Shown one piece after another: positions 14,271 through 24,677 of a stretch of DNA of 52,632 nt. The notes under the pieces are model-generated. The model had not been told where the DNA came from, did not search any database, and saw only the letters and a list, made by a program, of their open reading frames with translations. Position 1 is the stretch's first letter. Every line of letters begins with the position of its first letter. Both the position numbers and the translations under genes were made by a program. This DNA comes from Clostridiales bacterium (lineage in GTDB: Bacteria > Bacillota > Clostridia > Lachnospirales > Lachnospiraceae), in contig JAJQCD010000018.1 of NCBI GenBank assembly GCA_021202925.1, forward strand, positions 1-52,632, written 5' to 3'.

Positions 14271-17147
14271 TCATTCTTCTGTCCCGCGTAGCTTCTTTAA
14301 ACCGGCGCGCGTCTCCTCGTCCACGCCGGCAAACAGTCCCGCCTTCTGCGGTCGTTCCAGACGTTCCAGATTCTCTGCGATCCATCCGTCTGCCCGGGCA
14401 ATGTCTTCCCGCAGCTCCTTTGCCGACATCAGGATACAGCCCTGTCCGTGAATGATCAGCTGCTCCAGTCCATCGGACGTCGCTACCGTCACGCGATATT
14501 TACGGCCAATCCGGTGAGCCAGCTTCTCGATATACTGATCCGCCGTCTCCGCCTCCTTCGTGTAGACCACATGAATGTTGTGGTAGTCCTGTGCACTGCC
14601 CAGTCCGCCCGTCACCTTGTACGCGTCAAACACGACAATCAGCGTACAGCCCCGGTAAGGCTGATAATTGCACAGAATATCCATCAGGTGGCGTCTGGCG
14701 CCGTCAATCGTCGTCTCCGCCAGTTCGCGCAGCTCCTCCCATGCATAGATGATGTTGTAACCGTCTACCAGAAGGTATTCCGGCAGCTTCGCCGCCGATT
14801 TGCGGTCATAACCGGGACGGCCCATCGTCGGCAGGGCATCTGCCCGGCTCCCGCCGCGATCCGTCCCCTCGCCAAAAGCAGCCGCAGATTCTCCTCCACG
14901 GTATGTCACACGCCTCGGACTGCTCTCTGCTATCGTCCTTCGCCTGCTCTCGCCGTACGTCCGCGTAAAAATCGCTTCCAGCTCCTTCTCGTCCGCGCCA
15001 TATGCACGGGAGCCGGTTCGCTCCGGGACAGCCGACACGCCGCCCCGTCCGGCAAGTCTCCTGACTGTGGGAAACGTCTCCTCCTGACCGGCAGCCGTCT
15101 CCCGGTCTGCCTCCGGCTCCCCGCTCCACCGGCGGATTACGGCCGCCACCGCGGGCGGCGTCTGCAGATGCATATACTGTTTTACCTCATCCCATGGCAC
15201 CACGAATCCGGCACCGTGCGCACAGAAAACCGAACCGGTCGGATTCTCCATATCCGCATCCGCCTCGTAATGGATGGCGGCAATCACCTCATCCTCGTTC
15301 TGACATGGAAAATATCCCGCCAGATCGCAGGCGAGCCTCCCCCGCCCCTTCGTGTAAGAGACGAGCTCCCGCTGATAATCCCGCATCGCGCGCACCGGCG
15401 CCGTTCCCGTCATCACCATCTGCTCACCGTCCGGCTCCGGTCCCAAAAAGGTCCCGTTCATCTGTTCCAGATCCGTCATCGCCCGTCCGACATTCTCCGC
15501 CGGGATCTCCAGCCGGAACTGATAAAACGGCTCCAGTAACCTGCACTGCGCTTCGCACAGCCCCTGCCGGACCGCCCGGTACGTCGCCTGACGGAAATCA
15601 CCGCCCTCCGTATGTTTCAGATGCGCCCGTCCGGCGACCAACGTAATCTTCATATCCGTGATCTCCGAACCTGTCAGCACGCCCCGGTGGCTTTTCTCCT
15701 CCAGATGAGTCAGGATCAGTCTCTGCCAGTTCCGGTCCAGCACATCCTCGCTGACTGCCGCCTCAAACTGCAGGCCGCTCCCCGGCTCCCCCGGCTCCAT
15801 CAGAAGGTGAACCTCCGCGTAATGGCGCAGCGGCTCAAAATGGCCGACGCCCTCCACCGGATTTACAATCGTCTCTTTGTATACAATATTCCCCGTTCCG
15901 AAGCGGACATCCACACCGTAGCGTTCCAGAATCCGCGCCCGCAGAATCTCCGTCTGCACATCACCCATGATCTGCACCTGGATATCTCCATGTTCTTCAT
16001 CCCAGACCACATGCAGTTCCGGCTCTTCATCCTCCAGCTGGCGGATGTTCCGGAGCATCTGCGCCGCATCACAGCCCTCCGGCAATTCCAGCCGACAGGT
16101 CAGCACCGGTTCCAGTACCGGCAGCTCCGATTCCCGCTCCGCGCCCAGCCCCTGTCCCGGACGGGTCTCTGAGGGTCCCGTCACAGCGCAGACCGTACCC
16201 GCGTCTGCCTCCGTCACACTCTCGTATTTCATCCCGGAATAGATACGGATCTGATTCACCTTTTCCTGCGTCCCCGGCAGACACTCCTTCACCTTCAACG
16301 TACCGCCTGTCACCTTCAGATGCGTCAGGCGGTTGCCCTGGCCATCGCGCGTAATCTTAAAGACCTTCGCTCCGAAATCCGCGTTCTTTTTCCCGCTGCT
16401 CCGGCTCCACATACGGATTCCGGAGAGCAGCTCCGATATTCCCTTCACCCTCAGCGCAGAACCGAAGAAACAGGGAAACAGCTTCCTCTCCGCGATCATC
16501 CGCCGCACATCCGCTGCCTTTACCTTTCCCGACTCCAGGTAGCTCTCCAGCACGGCCTCATCGCAGACAGCAAGGTTCTCCAGCCACGCTTCCGGGCGCC
16601 CCTTCAGCCATTCATCGCCCCGTACCGCGCGTTCCGACAACGTATCCCGCACATCGGCCTCACCGTCCCGGCTGTCCCAGCCGCCGAAATCCACACATCC
16701 GTCGTCCAGCCGTTGCCACAGCTCCTCCATCAGCCGTTCCCGGTCTGTCCCGGCCTGATCCATTTTGTTCACAAACAGAACCGTCGGAATCCGGTAACGC
16801 CGAAGCAGCCGCCACAGCGTCTCGGTATGTCCCTGCACTCCGTCCGCGCCGCTCACCACCAGCACCGCATAATCCAGCACCTGCAGAGTCCGCTCCATCT
16901 CCGGAGAAAAATCCACATGTCCCGGCGTATCCAGAAGCGTCATGCTCCGGTCACCCAGCGGAAATACCGCCTGGCTGGAAAAAATCGTGATCCCCCGCTC
17001 CCGCTCAATCTCGTCAGTGTCCAGGAACGCGTCCCGGTTATCCACCCGTCCCAGCCTGCGGATGCTGCCGGTCAGATACAGCATCGCTTCCGACAACGTT
17101 GTCTTCCCTGCGTCCACATGCGCCAAAATTCCGATTACCAGTTTCAT
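14271..17147 (-). CDS. EF-G/Tet(M)-like translational GTPase fused to a C-terminal NYN (YacP/Rae1-like) domain
   Basis: The 958-aa protein joins two parts. Residues 1 to about 650 are an EF-G-like GTPase of the ribosomal-protection class: G1 AHVDAGKTT, switch region ERERGITIFSSQ, DTPGHVDF, VNKMDQAG, then EF-G domains II-V including GHFEPLRHYAEVHLLMEPGE. A linker rich in Arg, Gly and Glu follows (about 650-788). From about 790 comes a NYN domain starting EYLLVDGYNIIYAWEELREL, with further acidic positions in VVFDAYKV, AETADQYIEKL and VATSDGLEQLI. YacP/Rae1 NYN proteins cleave mRNA in the ribosomal A site, whereas Tet(M)-type proteins act at the same site. The fusion thus suggests a ribosome-rescue or mRNA-cleaving factor; tetracycline resistance should not be assumed. 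The start at 17147 gives MKLVIGILAHVDAGKT. Confidence 0.88.
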   Translation of the reverse strand: MKLVIGILAHVDAGKTTLSEAMLYLTGSIRRLGRVDNRDAFLDTDEIERERGITIFSSQAVFPLGDRSMTLLDTPGHVDFSPEMERTLQVLDYAVLVVSGADGVQGHTETLWRLLRRYRIPTVLFVNKMDQAGTDRERLMEELWQRLDDGCVDFGGWDSRDGEADVRDTLSERAVRGDEWLKGRPEAWLENLAVCDEAVLESYLESGKVKAADVRRMIAERKLFPCFFGSALRVKGISELLSGIRMWSRSSGKKNADFGAKVFKITRDGQGNRLTHLKVTGGTLKVKECLPGTQEKVNQIRIYSGMKYESVTEADAGTVCAVTGPSETRPGQGLGAERESELPVLEPVLTCRLELPEGCDAAQMLRNIRQLEDEEPELHVVWDEEHGDIQVQIMGDVQTEILRARILERYGVDVRFGTGNIVYKETIVNPVEGVGHFEPLRHYAEVHLLMEPGEPGSGLQFEAAVSEDVLDRNWQRLILTHLEEKSHRGVLTGSEITDMKITLVAGRAHLKHTEGGDFRQATYRAVRQGLCEAQCRLLEPFYQFRLEIPAENVGRAMTDLEQMNGTFLGPEPDGEQMVMTGTAPVRAMRDYQRELVSYTKGRGRLACDLAGYFPCQNEDEVIAAIHYEADADMENPTGSVFCAHGAGFVVPWDEVKQYMHLQTPPAVAAVIRRWSGEPEADRETAAGQEETFPTVRRLAGRGGVSAVPERTGSRAYGADEKELEAIFTRTYGESRRRTIAESSPRRVTYRGGESAAAFGEGTDRGGSRADALPTMGRPGYDRKSAAKLPEYLLVDGYNIIYAWEELRELAETTIDGARRHLMDILCNYQPYRGCTLIVVFDAYKVTGGLGSAQDYHNIHVVYTKEAETADQYIEKLAHRIGRKYRVTVATSDGLEQLIIHGQGCILMSAKELREDIARADGWIAENLERLERPQKAGLFAGVDEETRAGLKKLRGTEE

Positions 17148-17191
17148 CCTGCTGTCAAATCCTTTACTGTCTATTTCATTTCTCTGCAACC

Positions 17192-17220
17192 ACTGTATCA
17201 AGAATCCATTTCTTTGTCAA
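17192..17220 (-). promoter_or_regulatory. Promoter of the EF-G/NYN fusion gene
   Basis: On the minus strand TTGACA (17220-17215), a 17-nt spacer and TACAGT (17197-17192) stand directly after the ftsH terminator hairpin and about 50 bases before the start codon. Confidence 0.6.
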
Positions 17221-17268
17221 GACAGGGGATGCCGGGCGGCGCGCATGCGTCGTCCGGCATCCCCTGTC
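17221..17268 (-). terminator. 15-bp hairpin downstream of ftsH
   Basis: GACAGGGGATGCCGG and CCGGCATCCCCTGTC pair perfectly around an 18-nt GC-rich loop that can fold further. It begins about 14 bases after the ftsH stop. The following TCTTG is a weak uridine tract on the minus strand, but position and stability fit a terminator that separates ftsH from the next promoter. Confidence 0.7.
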
Positions 17269-17281
17269 AGCCTTTCTGTAT

Positions 17282-19096
<1,815 letters not shown>

Positions 19097-19143
19097 GTCT
19101 GTTCCTCCGATTTCAGTTTATTTCTCATCTCCCCCACCGGTTT

Positions 19144-19149
19144 ATTATA
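19144..19149 (-). promoter_or_regulatory. Extended -10 element upstream of ftsH
   Basis: TGTTATAAT on the minus strand (a TATAAT hexamer with an upstream TG) lies about 50 bases before the ftsH start. I see no convincing -35 hexamer, which fits an extended -10 promoter. Confidence 0.4.
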
Positions 19150-19194
19150 ACATGAGAAAAGCCAATCGAAAATCTACAAATCCGGGAAAAATGT

Positions 19195-21063
19195 CTATTT
19201 TGACAGCTGCTCCAGCACCCAGTCCACGTCGTCCGTAGTTTTCAGTGTTTCCAGCAGATTCGGATCTTCCAGCATTGTACACAGATTTGCCAGCAGATCC
19301 AGATGTTCGTCACCGATGCCGGCAATTCCGAATACCAGCTGTGCCTTCTCCATGCCAAAGTCCACGCCTTCCGGATACTGCAGGAAAACAATACCGGTTT
19401 TCTTTACCGTACCCTTAGCCTGTGTGGTGCCGTGTGGAATCGCAACGCCCATGCCGATGTAGGTTGACACCAGGCGCTCCCTCTCCTGCATGGCGTCCAC
19501 ATAAGAATGATCGACATAGCCAAGCTTCTCCAGCAGCTCGCCCGCCGCCTGAATCGCTTCCTCCTTGGTCACCGGCGTCTGACCCAGCCGGATGCCGTCC
19601 GCAACGATAACCTGTTTCTTCACCGTCACTTCCGGAATCACAATATCCGTATTCTCGCCGCCTGGCGCCGCTACCGGCGCGTCCCCGGTTGTCAGCTGGA
19701 CATAGAGCGCGTCCAGAGCCGGGTCTGCCAGGAAATTACCGATGGTAATCAGCTGTGCCTGCGGCGCAGATTTTCTCGCCCGGTCAGCTAACGTCGTCTG
19801 CACGACGGCAATGTCACAGTCGGAAGGAATGTTATCCACCGAGGTATTCGACACACTGATGTCCGGACGATTCGCCTTGATACGGTTACGGAACTTCGTC
19901 GCACCCATGGCGGATGAGCCCATCCCGGCGTCACAGGCAAAGATAATCTTCTTCACCTGAGCCGAATTCGCAACTGTCCCCGGCGCCACCGTCTCTCCTT
20001 TTGACTCGGCCTTCATGGCTGCCATTTCGCTCTGTGCTTCTTCCAGGCTCTTGCCGCCCGCCATCTTCACAATCGGAGAAGCAATCGCAAACGACACCGC
20101 TGCCGCCAGCACCACGCCGGCCAGCACCTTGACCATATCCGAACCCGGCGTCATCATCAGATAAGCGATGATGGAACCCGGAGAAGCCGGACCGACCAGA
20201 CCGCAGCCGGTCACATTGAACCAGAAGATCGCCACCATATTTCCCACAATCGGAGCGATGATCACCAACGGGTTCATCAGGACATACGGGAAGTAAATCT
20301 CATGAATTCCACCAAGCAGATGAATGATCACCGCACCGGGCGCGGAATCCTTTGTCGCCTTATCCTTACAGAAGAACATGTATGCCAGCAGCACGCCCAG
20401 TCCGGGACCCGGGTTCGGCTCCAGCATGTACATGATCGACTTGCCGGTCTCCGCCGCCTGCGCAGTCGCCAACGGAGTGAAAATACCATGATTGATGGCG
20501 TTATTGAGGAACAGCACCTTTGCCGGCTCAATAAAAATGGCGATCGCCGGAAGCAGGTTATTCTCCACCAGAACGCTGACACCGGCTGACAGAATCATCA
20601 GAATCGCACTCATAACCGGCCCGATCACCAGATATCCCAGAAGCGCCAGCAGCATACCGATAATACCGACCGAAAAATTGTTGATCAGCATCTCAAAACC
20701 GGCCGGCATATGGCCGTCCATGGCGTCATCAAACTTTTTGATGCACCAGCCGGCCAACGGCCCCATCACCATGGCCGCCATCAGCATGGTAATCTCCGTA
20801 TTGCTCATAATGGCGCCAATGACCGCGATCGCTCCCGCGACACGCCCCCGGTCGCCGCCGATCATGCGGCCGCCCGTAGAAGCGATCAGAATCGGAATCA
20901 GATAAGAAAGCATCGGGCTGACCATGCTGTTGAAGCCCGCGTTCGGAATCCATCCGCTGTCTATAAACAGCGCAGCCAGAAAGCCAAAGGCAATCAGGGC
21001 GCCAATATTCGGCATTACCATCGCCGACAGAAATTTGCCAAAACGCTGTACCGCATTTTTCAT
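19195..21063 (-). CDS. mtlA: PTS mannitol-type transporter, fused EIICBA
   Basis: This fused PTS permease imports and phosphorylates a hexitol-like sugar. The 622-aa protein has an EIIC domain with NHGIFTPLATAQAAETG and GGIHEIYFPYVLMNPLVI, typical of mannitol permeases, then an EIIB domain with phospho-cysteine in IIFACDAGMGSSAMGA near residue 375, and an EIIA domain with phospho-histidine in GMGVAIPHGT near residue 545. It is the last gene of the fruK-dehydrogenase-deoR-PTS operon. No mtlD or mtlR lies nearby, so the true substrate may not be mannitol. The ATG at 21063 has AAGGAG upstream. Confidence 0.9.
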   Translation of the reverse strand: MKNAVQRFGKFLSAMVMPNIGALIAFGFLAALFIDSGWIPNAGFNSMVSPMLSYLIPILIASTGGRMIGGDRGRVAGAIAVIGAIMSNTEITMLMAAMVMGPLAGWCIKKFDDAMDGHMPAGFEMLINNFSVGIIGMLLALLGYLVIGPVMSAILMILSAGVSVLVENNLLPAIAIFIEPAKVLFLNNAINHGIFTPLATAQAAETGKSIMYMLEPNPGPGLGVLLAYMFFCKDKATKDSAPGAVIIHLLGGIHEIYFPYVLMNPLVIIAPIVGNMVAIFWFNVTGCGLVGPASPGSIIAYLMMTPGSDMVKVLAGVVLAAAVSFAIASPIVKMAGGKSLEEAQSEMAAMKAESKGETVAPGTVANSAQVKKIIFACDAGMGSSAMGATKFRNRIKANRPDISVSNTSVDNIPSDCDIAVVQTTLADRARKSAPQAQLITIGNFLADPALDALYVQLTTGDAPVAAPGGENTDIVIPEVTVKKQVIVADGIRLGQTPVTKEEAIQAAGELLEKLGYVDHSYVDAMQERERLVSTYIGMGVAIPHGTTQAKGTVKKTGIVFLQYPEGVDFGMEKAQLVFGIAGIGDEHLDLLANLCTMLEDPNLLETLKTTDDVDWVLEQLSK

Positions 21064-21188
21064 TTCATTCTCTCCTTCAAAATTCAGAAGTTATTTTGAG
21101 TATGGCAAACACACACGCGGCCGCCGTCTGTTCCGGCCGCGCGTTTCCTGCCATGTGCTCATCTGTAACCATTTATCATGAAACCTGT

Positions 21189-21950
21189 CTATAACACTTC
21201 GACCCCGTATCTCCTGCACTCCGCAAGAAATTCTTCGGGAAGATTTCCATCTGATACAATCACATCTACCTCAGAAAGACCACAGATCTGAAAGCTGCAT
21301 TTCACGCCGACTTTCGATGAATCCATCAGCGCGATTACCTGTTCGGACTGATGAATCGCCGTCTGCTTCATAAACGCCTCATCATTGATTCCACAGGTAA
21401 AACCGGCCGCCGTGTGATAACCGGTGATGCCCAGAAAAGCCTGGTCAAAATTCACCCGCTCCAGTTCCCGGATCGCCGAAAATCCATACACACTCTGGCT
21501 GAAATGATTCAGCCTGCCGCCCGGAATCATGACGGTCGTTCTCATCAGGCGCGACAATTCCACCGCACAGCTTAAGCCCGTCGTGTAGATCAGATAGGAC
21601 TGATCCGGAATCCGCCGTGCGAACTCTGTCGCCGTGCTTCCGGAATCCAGAAAAACCGTCGTATCCGTATGCAGAAGAGCGAGCGCCTTCTTCGCAATCT
21701 CCTGCTTCTGCGCGATGTTGCGAACCGAACGGCGGTTCAGGAAATCGTCCGTTCCCACCAGAACCTGAACCGACTTTGCGCCGCCGTGGATCCGCAGAAT
21801 TTTCTTTTCTCCGTCCAGATATTTCAGATCCGTGCGCAGAGTCATCTCTGACACATTGGGAAACGCCTGTTTCATCTCGGCAAAACTCACCGTTCCCTTT
21901 TCATTGATCAGCTGTACCAGCGCCTCTCTGCGCGATTCCATCGTATCCAT
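21189..21950 (-). CDS. DeoR-family transcriptional regulator of the sugar operon
   Basis: The 253-aa regulator has an N-terminal winged helix-turn-helix (RREALVQLINEKGTVSFAEM, then SEMTLRTDLKYLD) and a DeoRC sugar-phosphate-sensing domain with VFLDSGSTATEFAR, YTTGLSCAVELSR and FLGITGYHTAAGFTCG. Such repressors usually release DNA on binding a sugar phosphate made by the operon. The gene sits inside the operon, between the dehydrogenase and the PTS gene. Twin 13-bp sites around the fruK promoter are good operator candidates. The ATG at 21950 follows AGGAGG. Confidence 0.9.
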   Translation of the reverse strand: MDTMESRREALVQLINEKGTVSFAEMKQAFPNVSEMTLRTDLKYLDGEKKILRIHGGAKSVQVLVGTDDFLNRRSVRNIAQKQEIAKKALALLHTDTTVFLDSGSTATEFARRIPDQSYLIYTTGLSCAVELSRLMRTTVMIPGGRLNHFSQSVYGFSAIRELERVNFDQAFLGITGYHTAAGFTCGINDEAFMKQTAIHQSEQVIALMDSSKVGVKCSFQICGLSEVDVIVSDGNLPEEFLAECRRYGVEVL

Positions 21951-22065
21951 CTTTTTCCTCCTGTCTGCCGGTCATCCCGTCTCCCCGAATCCGAACGTCA
22001 CGTCCTTCCGATTCGCCGGACCGGATGACACATCGCCTGCAGACAGAACGGTTGTCATCCGGGGA

Positions 22066-23337
22066 TTACCGGTTCTCAATAAAATTTGCCAGCAGATACT
22101 CCTCCGCATCCGGATTCCACAGTCCCTGATGCGCGTCCACGATATCCGCCAGAGCAATGTAACGCTCGTCACCATCTGCCTCGCCCTTTGCCCGCAGATC
22201 CGTCAGAGCAATCAATGGCATGGTCAGATGCGTATAAATCAGCTTCTTGCCGCCCGGAATCTTCGGCAGATTCAGTGTCGTCTCCGCCACCGCATCCAGG
22301 CCTCCGATGTGGGTCACCATCACCGCCGGATCGATGCGGCCCGCCGCAGTCAGTTCCAGGGACTCGATCATATCCGCCGTATTACCGCCCGTCGTACCCA
22401 TCACATGCGTGGAATTGTAATGTACATCATAGAAATTCATGGTTGCGGAAAACTTCTTGTCTGTCGGGCCGGCAAAGAAATTCAGGCAGCCGTCACGGCC
22501 GAGAATATCGCTCGACTGTTTCACCACCGACGCGACCGGCGCATAACAGAATACATCATCGTAACCGGTACCGCCGGAAATCTTCAGCAGTTCGGCAACC
22601 GGATCCTCATAATTGCCCGTGTTCACGAAATGCAGTTCGATGCCTTCCTTTGCAATCTCTGCCGGCGGGAACAGCAACGCTGCCCGGTCCAGACGATCCT
22701 GATTCAGATCCGTCACGACAACCATACCCGGACGGACATCGCGGTGTAGCGCATAGGTCAGCGCCCCCAGCCCCATCGGACCGGCGCCTGCCATGATCGC
22801 CAGCTTGCCGCCCTCCTTAATACCCATGAAATGCTCATAAACGCCCATCTTTGTGTGATATGCCGCATTGAAGGCTCCTATGCTGCACGACATCGGCTCC
22901 GCCAGAGACGCCTCATAGTAAGCCTTGCCGGTATACTCCAGGAAGCATCCCAGTTCAAACACCTCCGCCGGGATAATGCAATAGATCGCGTCTCCGCCAA
23001 AGAACTCATAGGAATAACCCGGACTCCACATCGTCCCCTTGTAATTCAGCGCCGGCTGTACGGTGAACTTCATCCCCGCCCGATACTTATCCTGCAGATT
23101 CTTTCCGACCTTCACAATATCGCCCGCGAACTCATGGCCCATAATCGCCGGATGCTCCGCTACATCCGCATGTACTCTCTTGTGGCCCGTGCCCAGGATC
23201 GCGCACTTGTAAGTCGACATGCAGATGCTGTCTGACACGACCTTCACCAGAATCTCGTCATCTGTGATCTCCGGAAGTTCGAATTCCTCCAGTCTCAGAT
23301 CATTTGCCGCATGAAGTCTGACGCCTTTTGCTTTCAT
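22066..23337 (-). CDS. Zinc-type medium-chain dehydrogenase, L-sorbose-1-phosphate reductase-like
   Basis: This 423-aa medium-chain alcohol dehydrogenase-like protein begins MKAKGVRLHAANDLRLEEFE. It carries AIMGHEFAGDIVKVG (the GHE zinc-binding motif), and a Rossmann segment LAIMAGAGPMGLGALTYAL with a downstream acidic residue (VVTDLNQDRL). The length and the MWSPGYSYEFFGGDAIY segment recall SorE-type L-sorbose-1-phosphate reductases. Catalytic Cys appears as SICMSTYKCA near residue 40. It would oxidise or reduce the phosphorylated sugar delivered by the PTS. The ATG at 23337 has AAAAGGAG seven bases upstream. Substrate assignment is uncertain. Confidence 0.78.
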   Translation of the reverse strand: MKAKGVRLHAANDLRLEEFELPEITDDEILVKVVSDSICMSTYKCAILGTGHKRVHADVAEHPAIMGHEFAGDIVKVGKNLQDKYRAGMKFTVQPALNYKGTMWSPGYSYEFFGGDAIYCIIPAEVFELGCFLEYTGKAYYEASLAEPMSCSIGAFNAAYHTKMGVYEHFMGIKEGGKLAIMAGAGPMGLGALTYALHRDVRPGMVVVTDLNQDRLDRAALLFPPAEIAKEGIELHFVNTGNYEDPVAELLKISGGTGYDDVFCYAPVASVVKQSSDILGRDGCLNFFAGPTDKKFSATMNFYDVHYNSTHVMGTTGGNTADMIESLELTAAGRIDPAVMVTHIGGLDAVAETTLNLPKIPGGKKLIYTHLTMPLIALTDLRAKGEADGDERYIALADIVDAHQGLWNPDAEEYLLANFIENR

Positions 23338-23434
23338 AATCAATCTCCTTTTCTGATTTTATGATAAAAATAATTTCTTTTCAACAGGTTTCGATTCAAA
23401 ACATCTATGCTAAGCTTCGCTGTATATATGAAAG

Positions 23435-24370
23435 TTACCGTAGTTTATGAAATGCCACCTTCGGAAGCAGTTCCCGGATCACATCGTATTCCGCCGCCTG
23501 AGTGCCGCTGCACATCACATTCGCCGCTCCGGTCGCCGTCGAAAGACGAACCGTCTCCTCCAGGCTCATCCCGGACTCCTCCGCCACGGCCAGCGCCGCC
23601 ACCACGCTGTCCCCGGCTCCGACGGTGCTGCCGACCGGCACCTTCAGGCCCTCCGCGTAAACCGTCTCCTCTTCGGTCACATAAAGCGCTCCGTCTCCCC
23701 CCATGGAGACGACGACCTTCACGATCCCGTATTTCTCCATCAGCTCCCGGGCAACCGCCTCCAGCTCCTCCGTCGTCTTAAGCTCCCGGCCGACCAGCAT
23801 CGAAAGCTCGTGATTGTTCGGCTTAATCAGATACGGGGACGCAGCGAGTCCTGCCTTAAGCAGCGCGCCGTCCGCGTCCAGAATCACCTTTGCGCCCTTC
23901 TCCCGAAACGCCTTCGTCCACTTGTAATATGTATCCTGCGGCGATCCCTTCGGCATGCTCCCCGAAATCGCCACGATGTCTCCTTCCTCCAGATTGCTGA
24001 GGATCGTATCCAGCAGTCCGTCCAGAATCTCCTCCGAGACGATGACGCCGGGTTCATTGATGTCCGTATTCGTATGACTGACCGGATCAATGATCTTCAT
24101 GTTCGTCCGCGTCTCTCCCTCCACGAACTGAAACCAGGTCTCCAGCTTCATGGCAGTTAACGCCGACTCGATTGCGCGCCCCGTATCCCCTCCCAGAATA
24201 CCGGTGGCAATGCTCCTGCTGCCCAGCTTGTCAATGACCTTGGAGACGTTGATCCCCTTCCCGCCCGGATCCGTCCGCATCGTCGTAATCCGGTTCACCG
24301 CGTCAATCGTCAGGGACGGAATCTCGACGGTCTTGTCAAGCGCCGGATTCAGTGTGACTGTGTAAATCAT
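23435..24370 (-). CDS. fruK: 1-phosphofructokinase family kinase (PfkB type)
   Basis: FruK-type kinases convert fructose 1-phosphate (or tagatose 6-phosphate) to the bisphosphate. The 311-aa protein starts MIYTVTLNPALDKTVEIPSL, has PGGKGINVSKVIDKLGS, the PfkB signature region ISGSMPKGSP and KPNNHELSMLVGR, and the catalytic-base motif VGAGDSVVAALAVAEE near residue 250. It is the first gene of the operon, 23-30 bases after its strong ribosome binding site. The neighbouring dehydrogenase and PTS suggest a pathway ending in fructose 1,6-bisphosphate or its epimer. Confidence 0.87.
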   Translation of the reverse strand: MIYTVTLNPALDKTVEIPSLTIDAVNRITTMRTDPGGKGINVSKVIDKLGSRSIATGILGGDTGRAIESALTAMKLETWFQFVEGETRTNMKIIDPVSHTNTDINEPGVIVSEEILDGLLDTILSNLEEGDIVAISGSMPKGSPQDTYYKWTKAFREKGAKVILDADGALLKAGLAASPYLIKPNNHELSMLVGRELKTTEELEAVARELMEKYGIVKVVVSMGGDGALYVTEEETVYAEGLKVPVGSTVGAGDSVVAALAVAEESGMSLEETVRLSTATGAANVMCSGTQAAEYDVIRELLPKVAFHKLR

Positions 24371-24403
24371 GGTAACCCTCCTTTTTAATTCAAAAGTTCC
24401 TGA

Positions 24404-24416
24404 ATTGTTGTTTCAA
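24404..24416 (-). promoter_or_regulatory. Putative DeoR operator, promoter-proximal copy
   Basis: The 13-mer ATTGTTGTTTCAA (plus strand) is identical to a second copy at 24487-24499. This one lies just downstream of the -10 hexamer of the fruK promoter, where binding would block transcription. Confidence 0.6.
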
Positions 24417-24430
24417 CACCTTATGTTTTT

Positions 24431-24458
24431 ATAATAGCACTCATTTTTGAAATGTCAA
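24431..24458 (-). promoter_or_regulatory. Promoter of the fruK-PTS operon
   Basis: On the minus strand TTGACA (24458-24453), a 16-nt spacer and TATTAT (24436-24431) lie about 65 bases before the fruK start. The promoter is bracketed by the two identical 13-bp sites. Confidence 0.75.
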
Positions 24459-24486
24459 GCCTTTTTGAAAAAATATTTTTGATTTG

Positions 24487-24499
24487 ATTGTTGTTTCAA
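24487..24499 (-). promoter_or_regulatory. Putative DeoR operator, upstream copy
   Basis: This is the second identical copy of ATTGTTGTTTCAA, 83 bp from the first (about eight helical turns) and about 30 bp upstream of the -35 hexamer. The arrangement would suit looping repression by a DeoR-family oligomer. Confidence 0.55.
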
Positions 24500-24575
24500 A
24501 AGTCTTTGACGGAACCATCTACAATAATCATCAGAAAGAGTAAGCAACACCACGACGGATCTCCGGCGCAAAAAG

Positions 24576-24614
24576 AAAAAGGTGATTTCCTTTTTCAAGG
24601 ACAGCACCTTTTTT
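24576..24614. terminator. Bidirectional terminator after the DUF4143 ATPase gene
   Basis: AAAAAGGTG pairs with CACCTTTTTT, and an inner TCCTT/AAGGA stem extends the structure. On the minus strand it is followed by TTTTTCTTTTTG, on the plus strand by TTTTTTCGCTTTT. It serves the DUF4143 ATPase gene, which ends at 24678. Confidence 0.8.
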
Positions 24615-24677
24615 CGCTTTTCCGTCTTATCGGTGTTCCCCGTCAATTTGCCACTCTGCCACGCAAAAGCAACCCGG

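Noticed and set aside
14271-17147. Annotation as a tetracycline-resistance (ribosomal protection) gene
   Set aside because: Only the GTPase part resembles Tet(M); the C-terminal NYN fusion, chromosomal setting and lack of mobile-element context make a housekeeping ribosome role more likely. Resistance would need testing.
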